A stretch of 64,000 bases of DNA from Nocardia cyriacigeorgica (GCF_005863245.1 NZ_VBUT01000003.1:62001-126000); one strand, 5' to 3'. Shown: positions 7,912 through 17,527, counted from the stretch's first letter. The notes: generated by a model from the sequence alone, not told the origin. Numbers and translations are program-made.

Positions 7912-10900
7912 ATGAGATCGTCCGGCGAAGTCGGTGAGTCCCTGCCGTTGACGTCGGCGCAGCGGGAAGTGTGGTTTGCCCAGCAGCTGCTGGGCGAGGT
8001 TCCGTTGACGACCACCCAGTACATCGACGTCGCCGGCCCGCTCGACCGCGACACCTATCAGGAGGCCGCGCGGCGGGCGGCCCGCGAGCTGGGCGCCTAC
8101 CTGCGCTTCGACGTCGAGTTCGACGGCCAGGTGCGGCAGTGGATCGACTACGACCAGGACGACGAGATCGGCTATCTCGATCTGCGCGCCGAACCCGATC
8201 CCGAAGCGGCCGCCCACGCCTGGATGCGCGCGGACCAGTGCGCCCCATTCGACCTGCGCAACGACCCACCGTTGCGGACGACGATCCTGCACATCGCCCG
8301 CGACCGCCACTTCATCTACGGCTGCGCCCACCACATCGCCCTCGACGGCTACGGCGCCATGCGGTTGCAGCAGCGCCACGCCGAGCTGTACGCGGCGATG
8401 ACGCGCGGTGAGCAACCGCCTGCCGGGCCCGAGCATTCGCCCGCCGACCTGGTCGACGCCGATATCGCCTACCTGCACTCCACCCGGCACGACACCGATC
8501 GCCGGTACTGGACCGACAAGGTCGACGGTCTGCCCGACCCGGTGACGCTCGCGACGCGGCCGGGACCTCCCGCCGCCCAGGCCATCGTCGTGGGTGGCCC
8601 GCTCGAGCCGCGGCTGCACGCGGCGCTGGAGCGGGCTGCGGGCGACACCGGCACCGCCGCTGTGCTGGTGGCCGCGCTGGCCGGTTATCTCGCCCGGATG
8701 ACGGGCGCGCCCGAGGTGACGCTGAGCCTGCCGGTGACCGCACGCACCACAGCGCTGCTGCGCCGCGCCGCCGGCATGGTGACCAATGTCGTACCGCTGC
8801 GCGTGCGCACCGGGCCCGCGACCTCCATCGCCGAGCTGCTCGCCGCCGCGCGCGGGGAGTTGAACGGGGCGCTACGTCATCAGCGTTTCCGTGGCGAAGA
8901 GGTCGCCAGGATCGCGCAGCGCGGCCCGGACGCCGGCGGCTTCGGTCCGGCGGTCAACATCATGAACTTCCGCGCCGGCGTCGACCTCGGTGCCGCGACC
9001 GGCACCCTGCACCTGCTGTCCACCGGGCCGGTGGCCGACCTCGCCGTCAATATCTATCCCGCCGATTCCGGTTTGCGAATGGAGTGGGAGGCCAACCCGA
9101 ATCGGTACACCCAGGCGGAGTTGATCGCCCAGCACGGGCGTTTCCTGGATTTCCTTGGCGAGTTCGTCACCGCACCCGCAAGCACCGCTGTGCACGCCCT
9201 CGAGGTGCTGCGGCCGGAAGAACGCGAGCAGCTGGTGCCCTGGCCGGGGCCCGAGGCGGTGCCCGCGGTGCCGCTGGCGGAGTTGATCGCGGCGGCGGTC
9301 GCGCGTAATCCGCAGGGCACGGCCGTCGTGCACGGCGACCGGCGCTGGACCTACGCGGAATTCGACGCCTGGACCGACCGGCTCGCGCGGGCCCTGATCG
9401 CTGCGGGCGCCGGACCGGAGACGCTGGTCGCGATGGTGCTGGAACGTTCGGCGGAATCGGTGGCGGCGGTGTGGGCGATCAGTAAGGCCGGCGCCGCGTT
9501 CGTGCCGATCGATCCCGGGTATCCGGCCGAGCGCATCGCGCACATTCTCGGCGACAGCGCCGCGCGGCTCGGCGTGAGCACCGCTGCCTTGCGGGACGGC
9601 CTGCCCGACACCACCACCTGGCTGCTGCTGGACGATCCCGCGACCACCGCCGGATTCGCGGCGGGACCGGTCACCGACGCCGAGCGCCGCGCCCGGCTCA
9701 ACCCCGCCCATCCGGCGTACCTCATCTACACCTCCGGCTCGACCGGCACCCCGAAGGGCGTCCTGGTCACCCACGGCGGCCTGGCCAATCTGGCCGCCGA
9801 ACGCCGGGACCGCTACGACCTGCATCCGGGAGCGCGCACACTGCATCACGCCTCGCCCGGGTTCGATATGGCGGTCGGCGAGCAGTTGTGCGCGCTGGCC
9901 GGTGCGTCCACCCTCGTCGTCGCACCGCGCTATGTGGTGGCCGGGGCGGATCTGGCCGAGCTCATGCGCCGCGAGGCGGTGACCAACGCGATCATCACCC
10001 CGGCCGTGCTCGCAACCCTGGATCCGGCGCAGCTGCCGTCACTGCGGGTGCTCGGGGTCGGAGGCGAGGCAATCCGCGCCGATCTGGTCGAGGCCTGGGC
10101 GCCGGGACGGCTGATGCGCAACGGCTACGGCCCCACCGAGGCCACCGATATCGCCACCATCGGCGAGCTGGTGGCCGGTCGGCCGGTCACCATCGGCGCT
10201 CCGCTGCGCGGTTTCCGCGCGGTGGTGCTCGACGCGCTGCTGCGGCCGGTGCCGCCGGGCACCCCGGGCGAGCTGTACATCGGCGGTCCCGCGCTGGCGC
10301 GCGGCTATCACGGCAAGCCGGGGCTGACGGCGACCCGTTTCGTCGCCGACCCCTACGGCCGGGGTGACCGGCTCTACCGCACCGGCGATCTGGTGACCAT
10401 CACCGCTGGTCCCGATCCTGCGCTGATCTACCACGGCCGCACCGACTTTCAGATCAAAGTGCGTGGGCACCGGATCGAACCGGGCGAGATCGAGACCGTG
10501 CTGACCGCGCGCGCGGAGATCGCCAGGGCCGCCGTCACCGTGCACACCGATGAGCGCACCGGAGCACATCTCGTCGCGTACCTGGTCCCGGCAAACGGCG
10601 CGAGCATCGACCTCGACGCGCTGCGCAACGATCTGGCCGAGGCGCTGCCCGCCTATCTGCGCCCGGCCGCCTACACCGTGCTCGACGCGCTGCCGTTGAC
10701 CGCCAACGGCAAGCTCGACACCCGCAGGCTGCCCGCACCGGTCTTCGGCCGCACCGGATTCCGCGCACCGGCCACCCCCGCCGAGCGCCGGGTCGCGGCA
10801 GTCTTCGCCGAGGTGCTCGGCCTCGAATCCGTCGGCGCGACAGCGGATTTCTTCGCCCTCGGCGGCACCTCGCTGACCGCGACGCAGCTCGCCGCCCGGC

Positions 10901-13899
10901 TGGGCACCGGGGTGCGGACGATCTTCGACGCTCCTACGGTGGCGAGCCTGGCCGCGCGCCTGGACACCCGCGCCGATGACGCACCCGAGCTCCCGGTCCG
11001 CCCGCGCCCGGACCGCATCCCGCCCGCGCCCGCCCAACTGCGGCTGTGGCTGCTCAACCAGCTGATGCCGGAATCGTCGGCCTACCATCTGCCGGTCGCG
11101 CTCGGCCTGAACGGTCCGCTGGATCCGATGGTGCTCGCGGCCGCCGTCACCGCCGTGCTGGACCGGCACGAGGTGCTGCGCACGGTCTACCCGGAGACCG
11201 CGACGGGGCCTTACCAGCGGATCCTGGCCACCGCACGGGCCGCCGAACTGATCGACCTCGCCCCGAGCGACGTCGAACGCACCGACCTCGATCAGCAGTT
11301 GTCCGACCTCGCAGCCGCACCTTTCGACCTCACCCGCGATCTCCCGGTGCGGGTGCGGTTGCTGCGGCTGGGCGCCGAGGAGCATGTGCTCGCGCTCGTC
11401 GCCCACCACATCGCCGCCGACGGCTGGTCGTTCGGCCCCTTGATCGCCGACCTGACGACCGCCTACGCCGCGCACGCCGCCGGTACCCGCCCCGCCTGGT
11501 CACCGCTGCCGGTGCAGTACGCCGATTACGCGCTGTGGCAGCAGGATCGGCTCGGCGAGCGCACCGACGCCGACTCGATCGCGGCCCGCCAGCTCACATA
11601 CTGGACGCACACGCTGGCCGGGGCGCCCGCCTACCTGCCGCTTCCCGCGGACCGCGCGGGCGCGAGCGAGGGCCCCGGCGCCACCGTCGATATCGAGCTC
11701 CCGGCGGCGGACTCCGCCCTGGCCGAGCTGGCCCGACGCCACGACGCCACCGTTTTCATGGTCACCTACGCCGCCTACCTCGCGGTGCTGCACGAACTGT
11801 GCGGCAGCACCGATCTCACGGTCGGCACTCCGGTCGCGGGCCGCGGCCATCCCGCCTTGGACCCTCTGGTCGGCATGTTCGTCAATACCCTGCCGGTGCG
11901 GGTCGCGGTCGAGCCGGGGGAGCCGTTCACCGCGCTGCTGGCCCGGGTCCGTGAGGCCACGCTCGCGGCCTTCGACAATGCCGACGTCCCGTTCCACCAC
12001 ATCGTCGACGCGGTGAATCCGCCACGCGCCGAGGGCCGTTCGCCGCTGTTCCAGACCGTGTTCTCCTTCGAGAACCTGCCCGCGCTGCCAGCCCTCGAAC
12101 TGGACGGCCTGCGGGTGGAAGTGCTCGACCTGCCGCGGGAGAGCACCCATTTCGAACTCGCGCTCACCGTTCGCCAGGTTCCGGGCCGCGAGGGTCTCGC
12201 CGCCGAATTCCGTTATGCCACCGAACGTTACGACCGGTCGACGGTTGCCGGTATCGCGCTGCGGTTCCAAGATATGGTGGCGCGGATCATCGGTGATCCG
12301 GCGTGCGCGATCGGCGGGACGGAATCGCGAGGCGCGGAGCACGGGCAGGCCGGTGCGTCGGATCAGCGGATGGTCGCCGGGCAGCCGCCGACACTCGGTG
12401 ACTCCATTGCCCGCCCCGCTGCGGTGCGTGAGCAGGCAGGCGCGGCCGGGACATCCGGCGACAAGCCGTCGACCGACCGTGAAATCGCCGTCGCCGCAGT
12501 GTTCGCCGAGGTCCTCGGCACCGACGAGATCACCCTCGACGACACCTTCTTCGATCTCGGCGGCACCTCACTGCTGGTATTCACCCTGCGAACGCGGCTG
12601 GCCGAACGGCTCGGGCTCGACGTCGACCCGCGCACGGTGTTCGAACAGCCGACGGTGCGGGCGCTGGCCGCACTGGAACCGGCCGCCGACCGTGACGACC
12701 GCTGGGTCGCCGAGCTGACCGCCGACACCCGGCTCGATCCCGCGATCGATATCGCGGGCCTGGTACCGCCGGTCGACACCGGCGACGTCCTGCTCACCGG
12801 AGCCACCGGCTTCCTCGGCGTGCATCTGCTGCGGGAACTGCTCGACCGCACCGATTCCCGCATCTGGTGCCTGGTGCGCGGCCGCGACCACGCCGACGGA
12901 TTACGCCGCATCACCGCCGCATTGGCCCGTTATCAGCTGCCCCACCACGACCTGGCCGAACGGGTGGTTCCGGTGCCCGGCGATCTGGAACAGCCGCGAC
13001 TGGGCCTGAGCGAGGCCGATTTCGCCGATCTGGCCGCCCGGATCAGCGTCATCCACCACAACGGCGCCCGGGTCAATCATCTGGAGTCCTACGCGGATCT
13101 GCGCGCGGCCAATGTCGGCGGTACCACCGAGGTGCTGCGGCTCGCGACGACCGTCCGGATCAAACCGGTGCACTTCGTCTCCACCCTCAATGCCGTCCTC
13201 GGCACCGAAACCAGCGGAGTCGTGCTGGAGGACAGCGATATCCCCGCCGCCGAGGTCACCAGGCACGGCTATGTCGCCGCCAAATGGGTGGCCGAGCAGC
13301 TGGTGCTGGCGGCGGGTGAACGCGGCGTACCGGTCGCGGTATACCGGCCCGGGCTCATCACGGGCTCGGTCGAGACCGGCGTAATGAGCGCCGACGACTC
13401 GATGTGGACGATGGTGCGCGCGGCCGCCCTGCTCGGCGTGGCGCCCGACCTCGGCGATACCGCCGTCTCACTCGCCCCGGTCGATTACGTGGCCCGCGCG
13501 CTGGTCGCCATCGCCAACACCGGGCTGCCGGACTCGGGCCGCTACCACCTGGTCAACACCACCCCGACCCGAGTGGCCGACATCCTCGACGGGCTCGTTC
13601 GCATGGGCTACCGCATCGACACCGTCGACCTGGACGAGGCGAAGCGGCGACTGGCCGAACAGGCCGTCGACCACGACGACCTGATGCGCGCGACCCTGCT
13701 GATCGGCAACTACGCCGACCTCGGCGATTCGGGCGTCGCGGACGTGATCCTCGACGACAGCTGTGCTCGACGCGCCCTGGAGCCGGCGGGAATCAGCTGC
13801 CCGCCGATCACCTCTGAGGTCATCGACCGCTACCTGGCCGCCTTCCGCGCGGATGGTGTGCTGCCAGAGCCTCAGCAGGTCGAGCAGGCGTCGAGCTAG
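7912..13899 (+). CDS. Non-ribosomal peptide synthetase, C-A-T-C-T-reductase
   Basis: A 1995-residue cytoplasmic NRPS. Domains in order: condensation (about 11-430, HHIALDG at 140-146), adenylation (about 450-950, [11 protein letters not shown] at about 605), carrier (LGGTSL at about 983), a second condensation (about 1038-1460, HHIAADG at about 1164), a low-complexity linker (about 1463-1520), a second carrier (LGGTSL at about 1547) and a thioester reductase (from about 1620: GATGFLG, and YVAAKW as the active Tyr/Lys). Release is therefore expected as an aldehyde or alcohol. The second module has no adenylation domain. By alignment to GrsA the specificity residues of the A domain read D-M-G-I-G-G-G-D-I, which I cannot assign to an amino acid. 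The first C domain is of the EntF/DhbF starter type. The IdeR box points to iron control. Confidence 0.93.
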   Translation: MRSSGEVGESLPLTSAQREVWFAQQLLGEVPLTTTQYIDVAGPLDRDTYQEAARRAARELGAYLRFDVEFDGQVRQWIDYDQDDEIGYLDLRAEPDPEAAAHAWMRADQCAPFDLRNDPPLRTTILHIARDRHFIYGCAHHIALDGYGAMRLQQRHAELYAAMTRGEQPPAGPEHSPADLVDADIAYLHSTRHDTDRRYWTDKVDGLPDPVTLATRPGPPAAQAIVVGGPLEPRLHAALERAAGDTGTAAVLVAALAGYLARMTGAPEVTLSLPVTARTTALLRRAAGMVTNVVPLRVRTGPATSIAELLAAARGELNGALRHQRFRGEEVARIAQRGPDAGGFGPAVNIMNFRAGVDLGAATGTLHLLSTGPVADLAVNIYPADSGLRMEWEANPNRYTQAELIAQHGRFLDFLGEFVTAPASTAVHALEVLRPEEREQLVPWPGPEAVPAVPLAELIAAAVARNPQGTAVVHGDRRWTYAEFDAWTDRLARALIAAGAGPETLVAMVLERSAESVAAVWAISKAGAAFVPIDPGYPAERIAHILGDSAARLGVSTAALRDGLPDTTTWLLLDDPATTAGFAAGPVTDAERRARLNPAHPAYLIYTSGSTGTPKGVLVTHGGLANLAAERRDRYDLHPGARTLHHASPGFDMAVGEQLCALAGASTLVVAPRYVVAGADLAELMRREAVTNAIITPAVLATLDPAQLPSLRVLGVGGEAIRADLVEAWAPGRLMRNGYGPTEATDIATIGELVAGRPVTIGAPLRGFRAVVLDALLRPVPPGTPGELYIGGPALARGYHGKPGLTATRFVADPYGRGDRLYRTGDLVTITAGPDPALIYHGRTDFQIKVRGHRIEPGEIETVLTARAEIARAAVTVHTDERTGAHLVAYLVPANGASIDLDALRNDLAEALPAYLRPAAYTVLDALPLTANGKLDTRRLPAPVFGRTGFRAPATPAERRVAAVFAEVLGLESVGATADFFALGGTSLTATQLAARLGTGVRTIFDAPTVASLAARLDTRADDAPELPVRPRPDRIPPAPAQLRLWLLNQLMPESSAYHLPVALGLNGPLDPMVLAAAVTAVLDRHEVLRTVYPETATGPYQRILATARAAELIDLAPSDVERTDLDQQLSDLAAAPFDLTRDLPVRVRLLRLGAEEHVLALVAHHIAADGWSFGPLIADLTTAYAAHAAGTRPAWSPLPVQYADYALWQQDRLGERTDADSIAARQLTYWTHTLAGAPAYLPLPADRAGASEGPGATVDIELPAADSALAELARRHDATVFMVTYAAYLAVLHELCGSTDLTVGTPVAGRGHPALDPLVGMFVNTLPVRVAVEPGEPFTALLARVREATLAAFDNADVPFHHIVDAVNPPRAEGRSPLFQTVFSFENLPALPALELDGLRVEVLDLPRESTHFELALTVRQVPGREGLAAEFRYATERYDRSTVAGIALRFQDMVARIIGDPACAIGGTESRGAEHGQAGASDQRMVAGQPPTLGDSIARPAAVREQAGAAGTSGDKPSTDREIAVAAVFAEVLGTDEITLDDTFFDLGGTSLLVFTLRTRLAERLGLDVDPRTVFEQPTVRALAALEPAADRDDRWVAELTADTRLDPAIDIAGLVPPVDTGDVLLTGATGFLGVHLLRELLDRTDSRIWCLVRGRDHADGLRRITAALARYQLPHHDLAERVVPVPGDLEQPRLGLSEADFADLAARISVIHHNGARVNHLESYADLRAANVGGTTEVLRLATTVRIKPVHFVSTLNAVLGTETSGVVLEDSDIPAAEVTRHGYVAAKWVAEQLVLAAGERGVPVAVYRPGLITGSVETGVMSADDSMWTMVRAAALLGVAPDLGDTAVSLAPVDYVARALVAIANTGLPDSGRYHLVNTTPTRVADILDGLVRMGYRIDTVDLDEAKRRLAEQAVDHDDLMRATLLIGNYADLGDSGVADVILDDSCARRALEPAGISCPPITSEVIDRYLAAFRADGVLPEPQQVEQASS

Positions 13900-13935
13900 C
13901 CGGCCGCGGCGGTTTGCCGGTCGGCCGCCGAGCGC

Positions 13936-14844
13936 TCAGGCGGTGCGATCGGCCGTCGGCGATTCGACGCCGGTTTCTTTCGCGCCCGTCTCCCGGCGCG
14001 ACCGCGCGAACGCCACGGTCGCGATGCCGGCCGGGATATTCATCAGGAACCCGTACACCGCGGCGGGCACGGCCATCGTGTCGTTGTTCAGGACCGTCGC
14101 CGCGACCGCGATGGCAAGGGCCGCGTTGTGCACCCCGATTTCCATGCTGGAGGCGATGGCATCCTCGTGGCGAACCCCGAACAGTCGCGGCACGCCGTAG
14201 CCGACGCCGAGCCCGATCGTGCACAGCAGGAGCGCGATCGCGCCGAGTTCGCCGACATGGTCGGTGAAGGCGTCGAATTCGGAGAACAGCGCGGCGCAGA
14301 CCACCAGTACCAGCACCACTCCCGAGCCGATCTTGACCGCGCCCTGCCTGCGCAGCGCCCACGGGGTCCACCGGTCGCGCACCCACATACCGAGCGCGAC
14401 GGGCACCAGCACGATGGCGAAGACCTGGAGGAATTTGGCCGGTTGCAGCCCGAGGCCGGCACCGTCATCGAGGAAGACCGAATACGACAGGCCGACCACG
14501 ACCGGCAGCGTGAACACCGCGAGCATCGAATTGATCGCGGTGAGCGTCACATTCAACGCCACGTTCCCGCCCGCGAGATGGCTGAACAGATTGGCCGACG
14601 AACCGCCGGGCGAGGCGGCGAGCAGCATCATGCCGACGGCCAGGGCGCCGTCGAGCCCGAAGGCGCGCACCAGCCCGAAACAGATGATCGGCATCACCAC
14701 CAGCTGGCAGGTCAATGCGATGATCGCCGCCTTCGGGTACTTCGCCACCCGGGCGAAATCGGCGACGGTCAGCGTCAACCCGAGGCCGAACATGACGATG
14801 CCGAGCGCGATCGGCAGCGCGACCGCGAAAACAGTTGAGCCCAT
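13936..14844 (-). CDS. Bile acid:sodium symporter (BASS) family transporter
   Basis: A 302-residue membrane protein with nine to ten hydrophobic helices. The BASS-family signature AASPGGSSANLFSHLAGGN lies near residues 82-100, and a second conserved segment SSMEIGVHNAALAIAVA near 235-251. The family moves organic anions (bile acids, pantoate, keto acids) with sodium; the substrate here cannot be read. I chose the ATG at 14844 because it begins directly at the first helix. An in-frame extension upstream is mostly Arg/Gly-rich and not membrane-like. It converges on the NRPS gene with a 36-bp gap and shows no functional tie to it. Confidence 0.82.
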   Translation of the reverse strand: MGSTVFAVALPIALGIVMFGLGLTLTVADFARVAKYPKAAIIALTCQLVVMPIICFGLVRAFGLDGALAVGMMLLAASPGGSSANLFSHLAGGNVALNVTLTAINSMLAVFTLPVVVGLSYSVFLDDGAGLGLQPAKFLQVFAIVLVPVALGMWVRDRWTPWALRRQGAVKIGSGVVLVLVVCAALFSEFDAFTDHVGELGAIALLLCTIGLGVGYGVPRLFGVRHEDAIASSMEIGVHNAALAIAVAATVLNNDTMAVPAAVYGFLMNIPAGIATVAFARSRRETGAKETGVESPTADRTA

Positions 14845-15161
14845 GCGCGTCCTTCCGAAGCCGGCCCGTCGGCCGCTCGCCGATGGTGCCATATCGCGGT
14901 GGAGCGCGCCGTCCCCAGGATGGGTGATGCACTGTGACACGCCCCATTTCGAGCGTCTGTGACCGGCGTCATATTTCGTGACAGATATGCAGGTCGGTGC
15001 GGCGGTTCGCCCACCCGATCCGGGTAGCGGGGTGTTTACTGCCAATTCGAAGCGGGTAACGAAGTTCTTCGTATCGCGCCCTCGGCCACCACTGCCGCCG
15101 ATGGGCTGATCGGATCAGTGCCGGTCGAGCCAGCAGGGGTGGTTCGGCGGCCGGAGAGGAC
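14845..15161. other. Divergent intergenic region, BASS and MHS transporters
   Basis: No gene is seen in about 317 bp. Its visible structure is a CATAT (14970-14974) / ATATG (14985-14989) inverted repeat and several isolated TGTGAC half-sites. The region must hold promoters for both divergent transporter genes, but I cannot place them reliably. Confidence 0.4.
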
Positions 15162-16499
15162 GTGCTCGTGACGGACCGAACACCGGAAGCCGGGCGAATC
15201 AAGAGGTCGGTCGCCGCGTCGGCGATGGGCAATGCCACCGAGTGGTTCGACTACGGCGTCTACGCCGCGACGGCCACCTATCTCACCGACGCGTTCTTCC
15301 CCGGCGACCTGGGAACGCTCGGGACCATGCTCGGCTTCGCCATCTCCTTCGTGCTGCGCCCGCTGGGCGGCATGGTGTGGGGCCCGCTCGGCGACCGCAT
15401 CGGCCGCAAGGCGGTGCTGGCCACCACCATTCTGTTGATGGCCGCCGCCACCGGCCTGATCGGCGTGCTGCCCACGCACGGGCAGGTGGGGGTGATCGCG
15501 CCGATCCTGCTGATCCTGCTGCGGGTGATCCAGGGGTTCTCCACCGGCGGTGAATACGGCGGCGCCGCGACCTACCTGGCCGAATGCGCCACCGATCGCA
15601 AGCGCGGTTTCCTCGGCAGTTTCCTGGAATTCGGCACCCTCGGCGGATTCGTCGGCGGCTCGGCCGTGGTGCTGGCCTGCCAGCTCGCCGTCGGCTCGGA
15701 GGCCATGCACGACTGGGGCTGGCGCATCCCGTTCCTGCTGGCCATCCCGCTCGGCCTGATCGGGTGGTACCTGCGCGCCAAGCTCGACGAGTCCCCGGTC
15801 TTCACCGAGGTCGCCGAGAACCCGCACCCGCCGACCGGGCTGCGCGAGCTGATCAGCAACTACCCGCGTGAGCTGCTCACCCTCGCCGGACTGGTGGTCG
15901 CGCTGAACGTGGTCAACTACACCCTGCTCACCTACCAGCCCACCTACCTGCAGAAGACGATCGGTCTCGACGAGTCGACCACCACCACGATGATGCTGAT
16001 CGGCCAGCTGGTGATGATGGTGTGCATCCCGTTCTTCGGTGGCCTGTCCGACCGGGTCGGCCGTCGCCCGTTGTGGCTGGTCTCGCTGGTCGGGTTGGCG
16101 GTGCTGGCGGTGCCGATGTACTGGCTGATGGGGGTGGGCACCGGCTGGGCGGTGCTCGGCTTCGTGGTGCTCGGGCTGTTCTACATCCCGCAGCTGGCCA
16201 CCATCAGCGCGACCTTCCCCGCCATCTTCCCGACCCACGTGCGCTATGCCGGTTTCGCGCTCGGCTACAACGTGTCGACGGCGGTGTTCGGCGGTACCGC
16301 GCCGCTGGTGAACGAGGCCGTCATCGAATCGACCGGCTGGTCGCTGTTCCCGGCGTTCTATATGATCGGCGCCACCCTGATCGGCCTGGTGGCCTGGGCG
16401 TTCCTGCGGGAGACGGCGGGCACCTCGATCCGCGGTACCGAGGTGCCCGACGCGAGCACCGACGAGATCCCGGTGACGGTGAAGGCTGCCGTCGCTTAG
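15162..16499 (+). CDS. MFS transporter, metabolite:H+ symporter (MHS/ProP-like) family
   Basis: A 445-residue transporter with twelve predicted helices. The N-terminal signature SAMGNATEWFDYGVYAATATY and the loop motif GDRIGRKAVL between helices 2 and 3 are typical of the MHS group, which includes ProP, KgtP and shikimate permeases that import osmolytes or organic acids with protons. The second-half motif GGLSDRVGRRPLW is also present. Two GTG starts, 15162 and 15168, are both preceded by GGAGAGGA; the second has the better spacing. Downstream, the gene converges on the guanidinium exporter gene. The exact substrate is not readable. Confidence 0.85.
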   Translation: MLVTDRTPEAGRIKRSVAASAMGNATEWFDYGVYAATATYLTDAFFPGDLGTLGTMLGFAISFVLRPLGGMVWGPLGDRIGRKAVLATTILLMAAATGLIGVLPTHGQVGVIAPILLILLRVIQGFSTGGEYGGAATYLAECATDRKRGFLGSFLEFGTLGGFVGGSAVVLACQLAVGSEAMHDWGWRIPFLLAIPLGLIGWYLRAKLDESPVFTEVAENPHPPTGLRELISNYPRELLTLAGLVVALNVVNYTLLTYQPTYLQKTIGLDESTTTTMMLIGQLVMMVCIPFFGGLSDRVGRRPLWLVSLVGLAVLAVPMYWLMGVGTGWAVLGFVVLGLFYIPQLATISATFPAIFPTHVRYAGFALGYNVSTAVFGGTAPLVNEAVIESTGWSLFPAFYMIGATLIGLVAWAFLRETAGTSIRGTEVPDASTDEIPVTVKAAVA

Positions 16500-16515
16500 C
16501 GGTCGTCGCGCGGCG

Positions 16516-16830
16516 TCAGTGGGCCAGTTTCAGGCCCACCACGCCGCCGACGATCAGCACCAGCAGCCCGATCTTCATAACGGAGACGCTTTCGCTGCCG
16601 GTGGCCATCGCGTACACGACGGTGAGGGCGGCGCCGATGCCCACCCACACCGCGTACGAGGTGCCCACCGGCAGGGTGCGCATCGCGAAGGCGAGCCCCG
16701 CCATCGACAGGATGAGCGCGACGGCGAAGACCGCCGAGGGCGCGAGGCGGGTGAAGCCTTCGGATTTGCCGAGCGCGGTGGCCCAGACGGCTTCGAGGAC
16801 GCCGGAAACGACCAGTACTGCCCATGCCAT
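16516..16830 (-). CDS. gdx: SMR-family guanidinium exporter (Gdx/SugE type)
   Basis: A 104-residue small multidrug resistance protein with four helices. The essential membrane glutamate is Glu13 in VLEAVWATALGKSEGFTR. The segment WATxLxKSxGFTR and the motif LPVGTSYAVWVGIGA are typical of the SugE/Gdx branch rather than the EmrE drug exporters. Gdx proteins exchange guanidinium for protons as antiparallel dimers. The assignment is strengthened by a guanidine-III riboswitch in the leader. An AAAGGA ribosome site lies 7 bp before the ATG. Confidence 0.85.
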   Translation of the reverse strand: MAWAVLVVSGVLEAVWATALGKSEGFTRLAPSAVFAVALILSMAGLAFAMRTLPVGTSYAVWVGIGAALTVVYAMATGSESVSVMKIGLLVLIVGGVVGLKLAH

Positions 16831-16852
16831 GGCGGTGTTCCTTTCAGGGAAT

Positions 16853-16892
16853 ACCGTCTTGTCGCTGCCCGGGTACGGTTTCGATCGTCCGG
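16853..16892 (-). promoter_or_regulatory. Guanidine-III (ykkC-III) riboswitch
   Basis: Read on the minus strand this 40-nt leader begins CCGGACGA, continues with ACCGTACCCGG and ends GACAAGACGGT, matching the compact guanidine-III aptamer core. It folds as an H-type pseudoknot. P1 pairs CCGG (16889-16892) with the later CCGG; P2 pairs ACCGT with ACGGT (16853-16857). One extra base separates CAG from GACAAG compared with the Thermobifida aptamer as I remember it. The Shine-Dalgarno sequence of the exporter gene lies about 10 nt downstream, consistent with translational control. Confidence 0.85.
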
Positions 16893-16960
16893 TCGGCCGC
16901 GGGACCGGCGGCCTTGTTTCTCATGATGACCACCTACCGCGGGCGGCTCCGCCGTGCCAG

Positions 16961-16979
16961 TATTGGCGCAGTGCCAATA
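16961..16979. promoter_or_regulatory. Operator-like dyad before the thioesterase gene
   Basis: TATTGGC (16961-16967) and GCCAATA (16973-16979) form a perfect 7-bp inverted repeat around GCAGT, 76 bp before the thioesterase start and upstream of the riboswitch-controlled gene. Size and symmetry suit a TetR- or MarR-type operator. The regulator is not evident in the window. Confidence 0.4.
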
Positions 16980-17054
16980 TCGGATGATCCGAGGGCGCTC
17001 ACCGGTCCGGACGCGATGCCCGGACGTTCGAGTCTGTCGAAAGGACTGTTGCGC

Positions 17055-17519
17055 ATGAGCGACGACGCCACCCCTCCCTTCGCCGAGATCGTGAACGCGG
17101 CGATGGAGCACACCATCCCGATCGCGCACACCATGGGCGTGCAGGCGGTCGAGGTGCGCCGCGGCTACGCGGCCACCACGGTGCCCGTCGCGGGCAACGG
17201 CAACCACTTCGGGGTGATGTACGCGGGCGTGCTGTTCACCGTCGCCGAGATCCTCGGCGGCGCGATCGCCGTCGCCACCTTCGACAACTCGGAGTTCTAT
17301 CCGCTGGTCAAGGATCTGCACATCTACTTCCGTAAGCCGGCCAAGACCGATGTGCGGGCAGAGGCGACGCTGCCGGATGCCGAGATCGACCGGATCGTCG
17401 CGGAGGCCACCGCGGCGGGTAAGTCCGATTTCACCCTGAAGGCGGTGGTCACCGACGCCGACGGGGTGGTGGTCGCGGAAACCGAAGGGCTCTACCAGCT
17501 TCGGGCACACGGCAAGTAG
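17055..17519 (+). CDS. Hotdog-fold thioesterase (YiiD C-terminal-like)
   Basis: A 154-residue single-domain protein of the hotdog acyl-CoA thioesterase superfamily. The core helix region HFGVMYAGVLFTVAEILGGAIAVATF (about 56-81) holds the usual G-x-x-x-A-G-V-L pattern. The beta strands YPLVKDLHIYFRKPAKTDV and the later segment SDFTLKAVVTDADGVVVAETEG fit the YiiD/PaaI type. The substrate is unknown. I chose the ATG at 17055, with AAAGGA about 10 bp upstream, over earlier in-frame starts that add a non-conserved leader. It is divergent from the guanidinium exporter. The dyad at 16961-16979 lies in its promoter region. Confidence 0.72.
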   Translation: MSDDATPPFAEIVNAAMEHTIPIAHTMGVQAVEVRRGYAATTVPVAGNGNHFGVMYAGVLFTVAEILGGAIAVATFDNSEFYPLVKDLHIYFRKPAKTDVRAEATLPDAEIDRIVAEATAAGKSDFTLKAVVTDADGVVVAETEGLYQLRAHGK

Positions 17520-17527
17520 CGTGCAGG

